A stretch of 64,000 bases of DNA. Source: Onthophagus taurus. Taxonomy: Eukaryota; Arthropoda; Insecta; Coleoptera; Scarabaeidae. Below are positions 1 through 9,769 of this stretch, one piece after another. The DNA is taken from assembly GCF_036711975.1 (NCBI RefSeq), contig NC_091969.1, forward strand, positions 1,984,001-2,048,000. Direction: 5' to 3'. The notes below the pieces were generated by a model. It made no database searches and was not told where the DNA came from. It saw only the letters and a program-made list of their open reading frames with translations. Every line of letters starts with the position of its first letter. Position 1 is the first letter of the stretch. The position numbers and the translations under genes were made by a program.

Positions 1-122
1 ACAATTATTAAATCTCTAAAAATTAAATCAAAATTAACCTTGACAAAACTATACGAACTACATTCATGCATTTACTAGAAATATTCAGTAAGAAATGTTG
101 AATCACTTCGGAAATTCAAGAA

Positions 123-142
123 TATTGTTCTTCAGAACAATA
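123..142 (-). promoter_or_regulatory. Stem-loop just after the Nanos-like stop codon
   Basis: A perfect 20-nt inverted repeat: an 8-bp stem (TATTGTTC pairing with GAACAATA) with a UGAA tetraloop in the minus-strand RNA, 10 nt after the stop codon. Nanos mRNAs in flies carry 3' UTR stem-loops that control translation. Whether this hairpin has such a role is inference. It is unchanged in copy 2 at 38992-39011. Confidence 0.4.
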
Positions 143-152
143 ATTAAGTTCA

Positions 153-821
153 TTACTTGTGATTGCTAGCTGATGCCAACGTGCCATTAGCCAACCTTCT
201 AGGTTCTGGTAGTGTTTCATTGACGGATTTATACAGTGGACAATACTTTCTAGTATGAGCATTATAACCATCTGCATAACAATACGGATACTTCAACGCT
301 CTCAAAACCGGACATGAAACTTTACCTGTGGAATCTTTCAACGAATGACTTTCATAAAATTCTCGCCCCTCTGAATTTCTTCGACAAAACGTACAAGTTC
401 TTGTTGATATGGCTTTTGACCACCCGTTTACGGTAGAATTGTTTCCATTGAGAAAATTATCCCACTTATGATTATCTTCCTGTTTGGCGATAGGTTGTCT
501 TAAAAATACCTCTTTCATTTTTGTCACGTAATAATCCATTGGTTGATTATTGCTAACTATGATCTCTTCTGATGAATATTTAAAAGGAATGTTATAGATG
601 CTGGTGGTCTGGTGACAGAGCGAACAGGAAAATATATCAGGGTTTTTGTTGTTAATTAACAAATGACAACGTGATGGACATTTATCAGGAATTCCTTTGT
701 AGCTATCAATCTTTTCAGTAGTTTGATGATTGGCAGAGAGTGGCTTTGAAGCTGTTACTGAAGCATCAGTTGGAATGTTTGGAGTATTCACTGTATAAAA
801 TACGGAAAATGTGTTAGTCAT
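153..821 (-). CDS. nanos-like: Nanos-like RNA-binding zinc-finger protein, copy 1
   Basis: A 222-residue reading frame. Residues 143-194 form a Nanos-type zinc-finger pair. The first finger is intact as C143-x2-C146-x12-H159-x10-C170 and is followed by the family's CPVLRA motif. The second finger keeps C181, H189 and C194 with the right spacing (x7, x4), but its first cysteine is Tyr178 (codon TAT where TGT is expected). Nanos proteins are cytoplasmic translational repressors working with Pumilio in the germ line; that role is inferred from the family. The N-terminal half is not recognisable but has a C48-x3-C52-x13-C66-x2-C69 cluster. The start Met lies just after a 3' splice site (CAG at 824-826), so an upstream exon is likely. 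The frame is open in both duplicates, arguing against simple decay. A fully zinc-competent finger is doubtful. Confidence 0.88.
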   Translation of the reverse strand: MTNTFSVFYTVNTPNIPTDASVTASKPLSANHQTTEKIDSYKGIPDKCPSRCHLLINNKNPDIFSCSLCHQTTSIYNIPFKYSSEEIIVSNNQPMDYYVTKMKEVFLRQPIAKQEDNHKWDNFLNGNNSTVNGWSKAISTRTCTFCRRNSEGREFYESHSLKDSTGKVSCPVLRALKYPYCYADGYNAHTRKYCPLYKSVNETLPEPRRLANGTLASASNHK

Positions 822-895
822 TTCTGTTTACATGAATACAAAAATAACGTAAAATAAATATAAATTCGATCTAAATAATCATAAAAGTATCTCAC

Positions 896-950
896 CTCCA
901 TCCCGTAGATTTTTCTTCAATATGCAGCCGGTGACATTCCCACCATTTAT
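896..950 (-). other. Likely 5' exon of the Nanos-like gene, copy 1
   Basis: On the minus strand a pyrimidine-rich tract ending in CAG (951-953) precedes a 55-nt stretch that ends in GGAG followed by a GTGAGA donor (895 downwards). The next acceptor is 72 nt downstream, right before the Nanos start codon. This looks like a short exon and a short intron. The stretch is open in frame with the Nanos Met, so the protein could start further upstream, or the exon could be untranslated. It is predicted only from splice signals. Confidence 0.5.
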
Positions 951-981
951 CTGTACAAAAAGGGAAAGATAAAAAATTATT

Positions 982-1249
982 TAAACTAAGATTAGAACTA
1001 AATCTAGAACTAACACTAGAAACTTTCGGGTTTTGCCGTGCGTCTTTTAATAAAAGGTTTGACGTTTCGGATGCCATGTCAAAAGCTCACTTCGAACCAG
1101 TTTCTGAAGAAGGTTGCAACATGGCATCCGAAACGTCAAACCTTTTATTAAAAGACGCACGGCAAAACCCGAAAGTTTCTAGTGTTAGTTCTAGTTTTAG
1201 TTCTAATCTTAGTTTAATTCACACCGGCCGTGAAAGCCTTCGTACTTAT
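982..1249 (+). mobile_element. Foldback element, palindromic, constant 3' end (copy in A1)
   Basis: A 268-bp insertion. Two arms of roughly 100 bp are near-perfect reverse complements (AGAACTAACACTAGAA-type tracts, then CGGGTTTTGCCGTGCGTC, then a GACGTTTCGGATGCCATG core). The right side ends in a tail, CACCGGCCGTGAAAGCCTTC followed by GTACTTAT, that has no counterpart on the left. Flanks show an 11-bp target duplication, AAAAAATTATT, at 971-981 and 1250-1260. Both strands are open across the palindrome, giving meaningless short reading frames. The family is not one I can name. Confidence 0.85.
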
Positions 1250-1260
1250 AAAAAATTATT

Positions 1261-3722
1261 ATAATGCATATACCGTTTGAGGCATTTAAATTGACACTAC
1301 CTATAGCTCATAAATCGTCAATTTTATCGAATAAGGTTTCAGATAAAACTTTCATCATATGAAGGGGAAAATATTCTGTATGGTATTCAGTTTACATTTT
1401 AGAAGCGCTATATATGTCTTTCAATTGTTAAGTTGTAACGCCTAAATATCTAACTTTAACAAAATAAAATCTAGACAAAGAGAAAAGAAATATGTTTACA
1501 CCTAAGGACACACGCGAGTAATCGACCGGCCGGAATTCTGAGTTGCAATAATTTTATTGAAATAAAATAATACTCGCATAAAATATAATCAAAAAATAAT
1601 ACAGGTAAGGTATTGTAATAGATAATGTAATTCAAAGGATAATATACTAAAAACAGAATTTGTTGTCAATGGTTCGCAAAATAAAACAAGCAAAAAAATA
1701 AAATGTGGCAAAAAAATTGAAACTCGCCAACAAAAATGTACGAAGGATATAAAATGAATTTAATTTAATCAATGAATTGCTTTTAATCAAAAAAATAATT
1801 GAATGAAACACTACATGAAAATTCCTCAGTGAGAACAAGATTAGTGCACGATTCTCCGGCAGAAATAAAATGTTGATGTTATCTGACCTTATGTTCGTTG
1901 ACTATTCCGATCTGATCTGAAGGAACTTATCTACACCAGCAACTTTTGGTGTTCTATAGGAAAATTTATTTTTATTGAACAATTTTTCTTAATTGATGCA
2001 GTTGTTTCCAGTCAGTAACGAAATAGTAATTCCTCTCGGACCAAAGTTGTCTCCAAAATATTGGTAACCGAAGAAGTAATGAAATGAGATTATTCCACAA
2101 AAGTAAATCGAGAATAATATAGCTCCTCACAATAAAACCTGGTTAAAAGAAAATTAAAGAAGAATAGTAAAGAAAATTAAGAAGCATTACTAAAGATTAA
2201 ATTTTAGGACGGTTTTTTAATTTTTCTTTGTAGAATAGTTTTAGGATAGTAGTTTTGTAGTACTAGAAAGGATGTGTGAATAGATGAATGGGTTGAATGA
2301 ATAGTAATTAAGCAAATGCTTTCCTCAGGTGGTCTAGGTTTTAAGCAAAGAAAAATTTGGGAATAAGAAAATACGTTGAAATCCGGATGTACCGATAAAT
2401 TCGAGAAAAGAAAATCACTTTTCTCACAATTAATCACGAATAATGAATCCCAAAAATTTGGATTGAAAAAACTCACAAAACTGTGACTTCGCTTTTCTAT
2501 ACTTGAAAGAGAACGAGAAGGCTTTTGAACATACTTTTATACGAATGAGAAAAAATTACACCTGCGCAAAAATAAAGTCACAACACGGTCTCGAAATGAA
2601 AGGAAGAAATTCAAAGAATTAGGAATCTTTTAAGGGAAAAGAGAAGAAAGGAATATTGAGGATTACCAGGAGTATGCTGCTGTAAAAAAATCTTAATTAA
2701 AAAAAACAATGTAAAATATATGCATCCCAAAATTATGCAACTCATAATTCACAACAAAGACAAGTCAACAACATAAAACAAAAAGAAACAAAGTCTTTCC
2801 GTAGCTACCTAATTCATTCGTCACGTTTCACTAATTAAGCTTGGAAGGACATATGATTACTGAAACGATTTAAATAATTTTAGTTTATGAGAAACATCAG
2901 AGTTATCAATGATGCTCGAAATTTATGCGAAGATTTCCTACAGAAACATTCCGTCCCGTGCTTCATTTTATCGTATTGTGAAATAATTTAAAAAAAAATT
3001 TGTGAAAAATTTTTAATTTTTGCCTTGAAAAATTTTGCTCAAGATAAACGACGATGAGTGATAATAGTACAATCAACGTTTAAGCTGCTGTTCGTAATAA
3101 TCCACATTTATTCTCTCGCTATTTCTCGAGGCTGTACGGTATCCCAACGTAGTGTCCTTTACATTTTATTTTTAATTGAAGCTTATTTGTTTTATTGTGT
3201 TTGTTATGGAGAATACCATAATGATTAAAAAAGGGTAAGTATCTATTTAAAAAATCTTACTTGACAAATGAAAGACAGATCGAGACGCTTCTGAAATGTA
3301 ATGGGACAAATGGGAACTATGCAGAATATTTTCACCCTTTATATCATGAAAGTTTTACCTGAAACTTTTTACGATAAAATTGACAGTTTAAGAGATACAA
3401 GGTCGTCTCAATTTCAATGCCTCATCGATATAATATCGATAATTAGAATATACAGTATTACCATTATCAGGAAATAGTGAGTAAAATGATCTATGGTCAC
3501 CTCCTAGAAATAACAAAAAAATATAGGCTATTATTATTATAGATAGTTAAAACGTTATTATGAATGTTAGTGTAAGTACATGAAGTTAATAAAAAAAAAG
3601 CAATGAAGTTTGTTAAACATAAACGTTATTAAGATCACAGAAATTTCATGCAATTACTATACTTTTCCGAAAAAATTAAACGACGATTCAAATGATTATT
3701 AAAATTAAAATATATTTTCTAA
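1261..3722. other. AT-rich stretch, no gene recognised
   Basis: I see no convincing coding exon. On the minus strand a TATAAAAG box (2534-2541) sits upstream of a GTGAGT donor near 2473. It could be a second promoter for the Nanos-like gene, but the box is altered to TATAAAGG in copy 2 (near 41402), so it is weak evidence. Confidence 0.4.
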
Positions 3723-4838
3723 CTTTTCAAGAATCGCCCGGTCGCTTAAAAATCGACGATTCTTTTTAATCGATAGGTACTGACCTAAAAATGACGTTAA
3801 CAATAAAAAAAGTGTGTTCACTTTTGTGACGTCACAAGCAATGCTTTTTAAACATTTAACTTTTTTGTAAACATGCTTTTTCGTATTCAACCGGTCAACA
3901 CCTAACCCACAAATTGTTTATTTTATAGCCACGCACAAAATAAATCTAATAAACTTAAAAGTAAAGTTATTTTTACTTAACTTGTAGAGATTACAACATA
4001 TATTTTCGGATGAAATACCCTAGTTTCTTAAGTTTTCGATGCATAGCACTACCTAGATAGACTATATCAATAGACTGTCTGTCAAGTGATACAAAAACCT
4101 ACAACGACTGAAAAGTCTTTATTTACCGTCTGTCTACTGGCGTGGATCTAAATGTTAGCGGTTTTCTTTCAATGGACCCTTCAATCCGTAATTTACAACT
4201 CGACATTTAGCGAATTCGCACTAGTTTAAATGTTAATTAACATAACTGAACATCCAATTTCTATACAAAATTCTGAAGTAAATCCAATCTAACCTAATCC
4301 AGACCTAATCCAACCCGGAATTTACACCTACCACCTGCATCAAACCCAACCGGTACCCAACACGACAATTCGGAAATTCACACCAGTTTAAATGTTAATT
4401 AAACTAACTCAAAATCTGATTTCGAATATAGTAAGTAAAAATTAAATCATTGTCTCAAATTTAATGAAAGAATTAACAACTTGTTAATATTAATTTAATA
4501 ATATTTATAACGCATATTTTCGGATATAATACAACGACTAAAAGTCTTTATTTACCATACACCTGTTCGTGTGGACGGTTTCTTTTTTGTCAACAAAACC
4601 AACCTAACCTGAAATTTATAACCCAAGGTTATTTCACCCGAAAATATATTAATTTTTTCAAAATTTATGTGTAACGGTGTTGCTTTGAAAATATATGGTT
4701 AGCATGGTTGATGAAGTCACAAAACGTGACGTCACATCAAAACTTTAAAGTGATTTTTTTACTTTTCCGCACTTTTTCTTTGTTTTGCCTTCAATTAAAA
4801 AGAATCGATTTTTATGCGACCGAGCGATTCTTGAAAAA
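3723..4838. mobile_element. Inverted-repeat element with TGACGTCA subterminal palindromes (A1)
   Basis: The two ends are inverted copies over roughly 48 bp, starting TTTTCAAGAATCGC on the left and, reverse complemented, nearly the same on the right. Just inside each end is a TGACGTCA palindrome (around 3830 and 4730). The interior has short direct repeats (a block around AGTCTTTATTTACC occurs near 4115 and 4539) and no coding sequence. I could not fix a target duplication. The family is unknown; it is probably a non-autonomous DNA transposon. Confidence 0.6.
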
Positions 4839-5098
4839 TGCCCATACTTTTATTCAAAGATAAATACGTCTAATTGATACGAATGTTAACACAGAATGAA
4901 TTGTATATAAAATAAATACATATTTGTTATCTTGGAAACAAATAAAAATATATAATTTTCATAAGCAATAGACCCTAATGATTGAATTGAATAGATTGAA
5001 CTCGTTCATCAATGCCGGCAATATTGACAGTAACGTCACAATGAACAACTGAATTAAAAAATACTAAAATGAAGTATATAAAACCCAAAACTACTCAC

Positions 5099-5201
5099 AA
5101 ATTTTCGATATAAGAAGAGAATTTTTAATAAGTTGTAAACATCTCCGCGGGGTAAACTTAACCTAAACTTAACACAAACACTAAACATCGGTGAGGTGAC
5201 T
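5099..5201 (-). promoter_or_regulatory. Candidate core promoter and first exon, minus strand
   Basis: On the minus strand TATATAAA (5227-5234) lies 33 nt upstream of an insect-type initiator TTCAGTC with its A at 5201. A consensus 5' splice donor GTGAGT follows at 5098-5093, giving a possible 103-nt untranslated exon. The nearest downstream gene on this strand is the Nanos-like gene, about 4 kb away, so this may be its promoter. Nothing but motif spacing supports it. It is conserved in copy 2. Confidence 0.35.
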
Positions 5202-5485
5202 GAATTGGAAGGCCAAGCGTCTGCGGTTTATATAGGGGTAGGATTGACGATGTAATACAGGGGCGTGGCTTAGAAATTAACATTGTTCTTTGTATGCTAA
5301 AACGTACACTTTTATAGCAGCGAAAATACTAGAATAAATTGTTGAAAAACTTGAATAATGTTCGATTAAGTGTAAAATTAGGTTCTATCATTATTTTACA
5401 TTGAAAGTTGTTAATTACAACTTTGATACGAGATTTTGTATTGAAGTATCGATACGGGTCGTGTTAACAGTTTCTACATCCGCCC

Positions 5486-5527
5486 AAGGTTCGTAAAGCG
5501 TATTGTACAATACGCTTTACGGACCTT
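5486..5527. repeat. 42-bp near-perfect palindrome (A1)
   Basis: A two-sided palindrome centred on TTGTACAA, with 20 of 21 positions pairing. The arms include CGTAAAGCGTATTG. There is no target duplication and no similarity to the foldback family. In copy 2 (44364-44405) one arm has a T to C change. Confidence 0.85.
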
Positions 5528-6006
5528 GCATCCGCCATGCTGTCGCCAGACAAACCGGAAACCCGCCCTCAGAAACTTCGAGTTGTTCTCATAAAAGGAA
5601 ATAAAACCTACCCATATTTTCTATAAACTGCAAGAAATTATCAAAGTATTAATTCTGCCTCTTAATGTAAAGAACTACACTTATTATCTTTCTATAAAAT
5701 ATTACTATGAAATTTTAATAGTTATATTTAATTTTAATATCTGCGATGAATAAATGTGTTTATTCAAAATTGTAATAAATTGTTGACATTGATTTGTTGA
5801 CATTTGTTGCATTGTTTATTCTTACTTTTACTTTCGTTTTAAACTAGGAGGATTGAATACAAAACTTAGATTTAGAATAAGAAATATCATTAAAAAATAT
5901 CACTGGATATTTTTGGCGGTAAATTTAAATTCACGTTATTATTACATAAAACGAAATGTTCTACTTATTATTAACATTTATTTAGCATTTCGTCTATTTT
6001 AAACAT
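5528..6006. other. AT-rich stretch, nothing recognised
   Basis: No open reading frame of note and no repeat structure that I can see. It ends at the target duplication of the next transposon. Confidence 0.5.
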
Positions 6007-6988
6007 ACAAGTTAGGAGTGCGGGAAGTTACCCCCAATTTTTTGATTTTTAAATTTTTTATTGTTGTCCTAGATTGTTCTAGAGATGTTCTACATTGTTC
6101 CAAAGCGGCAAATTGAAAAAATAAAACTCCACGAGAAAACCGAAAAAACAGGTTTTTTGACTAGCCCCCCATTTTTGGAAAAGTGAAATTTTCTTTGTTG
6201 TTCTGGGTTGTTCTAGTTGTTCTAGTTATTGTTCTAGAAAATCAAAATTGTGGGATACAGCATTACGAAGTTATAACTAAAAATAGGTTTGGCCGCTGAA
6301 ATGTCTGGTTGATTGCTGTGACCATAGCTTTTCATCAATTCCATATTACAAATATATACCTATTATAGCTAACGCAATCTGGAACAGCTATTATTTTCAC
6401 TAGAACAACTCTCTAAAGGGCACTTTACTCTTTGAAAATTAAAGTTTTTCGAAGTTTTAATAAGAATTAAAAAACATAGAACAATCAGAAATAACTCAAA
6501 CTTTGCCGATTCAAATTGTTCTAGATGTGTTTTGCGTTCAACACGAACATTAATTTTGCAAAATCACATATTTTTTGTTGCTCTAAATTGTTCTTGTTGT
6601 TCTAGGTACTTAAAATGTTTATTTAATCACTGCGGTTTTAGTTCTTTTGAAGTTTCATATAATAATAGTTTTAAAATACTAAAAAAATATGGAATAATCT
6701 GACCATCATAATTATCTAAAAATCACAAGTTTCACCTTTCTCTTTAAACTTATAATAGTAAAACAAAAGATGCGATTTAAAGTGTATTTATTTTGTATAA
6801 ACTAATAAATTAATAAATAAACTAAACTAAGAAATAAAACAATAACTATTCGATCAGTATTACTATATTAGTATAATAATTTATTTTAAGGTAAACTATA
6901 ACTAAATAAACTAAATTATGTAAATAAACTAATATCATGGAATAATACGGTTACATCACTTTGCTCAATTATAAACATATATGCACAT

Positions 6989-7617
6989 TTAAGCATTTAT
7001 TTCAGTAGCTTTTTCAACTTGTACGGATTCTTTTCGTAAGTCTTTAAATAATTTCCAATTGGCATTGTTGGGCACAAATGCCAGGTAGTGTCCTACATCA
7101 TTCAAAGTTTGAGTACCTTCGTAACTGATGATACCTGCGGGGATATAGAATTTGTTGTGGAGTTACAAATTGCGTACGTAATCACTCAATTTTGTTTTAT
7201 TGTTCTCTCCATTTGTTGTTTCTATAAACAGACCACATTTTTTTGCAATTGTTGCTTAGGGTTTGCATGTAGTTTTCTATTACTTGGTTTAGCTATGCAT
7301 AGCCTAATATTGTTACGATGTCAATGTCGATTGGTGAAATTATGTTTTTATGGAAAGTAACGTTTAAACCATTATTGCAGTTTTTAGTGCTACAATAACT
7401 AAATTCTTCTTTAAATCGTTGTGTGCAAAGAAACGTAATATTTGATACAACATTCACTATTATCAGGCCAGCAATATTCTGGTTTCCAAAATAATTTATG
7501 CCTGTTAATAGTTCAGCTCTTTTTTTATATGTTGCTTTACTAGAACCGGTTTTTAAAAATAATTTTAGGAAACTAAAGCAATATGTGCAAACATTCTCAA
7601 CATGATTTCTAAATGAA
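6989..7617 (-). pseudogene. Transposon protein relic, possibly USP-like peptidase tail
   Basis: The minus strand reads as protein in pieces. Around 7300-7617 a segment has CxxC and CSTKNC cysteine clusters. Around 6989-7155 a segment contains the motif DVGHYLAFV followed by a W-x5-DLRK-like stretch and a stop at 6989. The GHYxA(F/Y)V motif with nearby zinc cysteines resembles ubiquitin-protease-like (peptidase C19) domains carried by some insect transposons. That match is by eye and weak. Stops and frame breaks between the parts show it is dead or needs introns. It lies wholly inside the long-TIR element, and its last part is duplicated in inverted orientation near 7930-8005. Confidence 0.3.
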
Positions 7618-7619
7618 TA

Positions 7620-7924
7620 GCCCAACCTATTTTTAGTTATAACTTCGTAATGCCGTATCCCATAATTTTGATTTTCTAGAACAATAACTAGAACAACAAA
7701 GAAAATCATTTTTCCAAAAATGGGGGGTTAGTAAATAGCCTGTTTTTTTGGTTTTTCTCGCAGAGTTTTTATTATTGCTATTTGCCGCTTTGGAGCAATG
7801 TAAACTACTCTAGAACAATCTAGAACAAAAATGAAAAATTTAAAAATCAAAAAATGAGGAGCTAACTTCCCGTACTCGATTACCCCCTCAATTTACAACT
7901 CCAGAACAAAGTCTATATCCTCGC
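7620..7924. repeat. Extra third copy of the transposon terminal sequence, unit 1 only
   Basis: About 304 bp nearly identical to the outer part of the right inverted repeat (compare 8890-9150) lies inside the element. Unit 2 lacks it: sequence equivalent to 7619 joins directly to the equivalent of 7925 (near 46500). It looks like an internal duplication or gene-conversion product in unit 1, or a loss in unit 2. Confidence 0.75.
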
Positions 7925-9166
7925 AAGTATCATCAGCTACGAAGGTACTCACTCTTTGAGTGATGTAGGATACTACACGGCATTTGTGCCCAACAATTAG
8001 TTATTATTTAATGATTTAAGAAAAAAATCCATACAGGTTGAAGAAGCAACAGAAATAAATGCACAAATGTGCATATATGTGTGTAAATGAGTTCCGTGAT
8101 ATTAGTCCATTTAGATGATTTAATTTATTTAGTTATACTTTACTTTAGAATAATTTTTTGTACAGTTTTTGTGAAAGAATAGGTATTGTTTTGTTAGTTT
8201 ATTTATTAATTTATTACTTAGTTTTACAAAATAAAATACACTTTAAATCGCATCTTATGTTTTATTATTATAAGTTTAAATAGAAAGGTGATTTTTAGAA
8301 AATTAGATGGTCAGATTATTCCATATTTTTTAATTTTTTAAAACTATTATTATATTAACGGTTGGTTTCACTGATTCAACAAAACCTGTCCGATATCACA
8401 ACAACTAATAAAATTTAAGGTTTTTCTAGTGAAAATAACAGCTGTTCTGAATTGTTTTAATTGTTGTAAGTAGTAATTTTTAATATGAAACTTTAAAAGA
8501 ACTAAAACCGCAGTGATTAAATAAACATTTTAAGTACCTAGAACAACAAGAACAATTTAGAGCAACAAAAAATATGTGATTTCGCAAAATTAATGTCCGT
8601 GTTAAACGCAAAACACATCTAGAACAATTTGAATCGGCAAAGTTTGAATTATTTTAGATTGTTCTATGTTTTTTAATTCTTATTGTGTAATATAAAACCG
8701 CTGTCACAAGAATTACTGACTGAAACTTCCAAAAATTTTAATTTTCAAAGACTAAAGTGCCCTTTAGAGAGTTGTTCTAGTGAAAATAATAGCTGTTCCA
8801 GATTGCGTTAGCTATAATAAGTATATATTTGTTATATGGAACTGATAATAGAAAAACTATGGTCACAGCAATCAACTAGACATTTGGGCGGCCAAACCTA
8901 TTTCTAATTATAACTTCGTAATGCTGTATCCCCTAATTTTGATTTTCTAGAACAATAACTAGAACAACCCAGAACAACAAAGAAAATTTGATTTTTCCAA
9001 AGATGGGGGGCTAGTAAAAAAATCCGTTTTTTCGGTTTTCTCGCGGAGTTTCTATTTTTTCGATTTGCCGATTTGGTACAATGTAGAACAACTCTAGAAC
9101 AATCTACAACAATAAAATATTTAAAAATCAAAAAATAGGGGGCTAACTTCCCACACTCACAAGTTA

Positions 9167-9769
9167 GCATGTATGGTTTTAATATATTTAATATAACACA
9201 CATAACTTCATAATTACTAACATTCGCCATATTGAGTGCCAACATAATTCACTAAAAAAACATTAACAAATAACTGTAAAAGATTCGATTTACGCCAACG
9301 AGAATTTCAAACAAAAGGGAAACTTTGTGGTGCGAAATTTCAAAATCTACACCGCGTATGCAGGCTGTTTCTGTAAGTGTTTGGATATTTTTAATCACAA
9401 ATACTACGTGACTAAAAATTATGACAAATCATTTAAAAATTTCTGGTCTAAACCCATAAATGGCTAAGATATATATATATGCCTTCGCAATTTTTAAACA
9501 TTTTCTTAAATATTTTTGATATGGTTTGTCGTATTAAACTTATGTTCTCGTTGTCATTACATCACATTCGTTGTTCATATTTAACAAATAATAATCCTTA
9601 AATTAAAATAAATTACGTTAAGACTTACTACAACCAATGCACACCGATAAAAATCACGAACACTACTATCCGTGCTGAAAGTCTAGGCCTCTCACTTTAG
9701 ACATAGATATCTTCGCAACCGCTTGATGAAAAAGATTGCGGTAAAGTTTGTTATAATTACTAAACATTT
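9167..9769. other. AT-rich end of segment A, no gene recognised
   Basis: It contains a short AT microsatellite near 9470 that differs in length from copy 2 and nothing coding that I recognise. Confidence 0.5.

Larger units (their letters stand above)
6015..9158. mobile_element. 3.1-kb DNA transposon with inverted ends over 1 kb (A1)
   Basis: The element is flanked by an exact 8-bp target duplication ACAAGTTA (6007-6014 and 9159-9166). Its ends are inverted copies: GGAGTGCGGGAAGTTACCCC on the left and the complement of GAGTGTGGGAAGTTAGCCCC on the right. The similarity continues inwards to about 7135 on the left and about 7925 on the right, so the inverted repeats exceed 1 kb. They are rich in TTGTTCTAGA-like motifs. 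An 8-bp duplication fits hAT, P, Merlin or Mutator-like elements; the termini match none that I can name. The inner parts of both inverted repeats contain the same piece of coding sequence. Confidence 0.85.
1..9769 (+). repeat. Segment A, copy 1 of large duplication
   Basis: This block matches 38870-48342 base for base apart from scattered substitutions and small indels. The main structural difference is about 304 extra bases here at 7620-7924. The left edge lies outside the window. The right edge is sharp: both copies run through an identical stretch and diverge after 9769 (48342 in copy 2). Every element inside, including the Nanos-like gene, the foldback at 982 and the long-TIR transposon at 6015, is shared, so these insertions predate the duplication, or predate the split of the two haplotypes if it is an assembly effect. 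Confidence 0.95.

Noticed and set aside
892-1264. Two near-identical short frames on opposite strands starting MASETSNLL
   Set aside because: They are the two arms of the foldback element read outwards; only the exon-like segment 896-950 was kept.
4285-4335. CTAACCTAATCCAGACCTAATCC reminded me of TTAGG telomere repeats in insects
   Set aside because: The spacing is irregular, only a few words match and they lie inside a transposable element, so there is no telomeric array.
7088-7360. 90-residue hydrophobic plus-strand frame that looks like a membrane protein
   Set aside because: It is antisense to the transposon protein relic; its hydrophobicity comes from T-rich sequence, and the minus strand carries the recognisable motifs.
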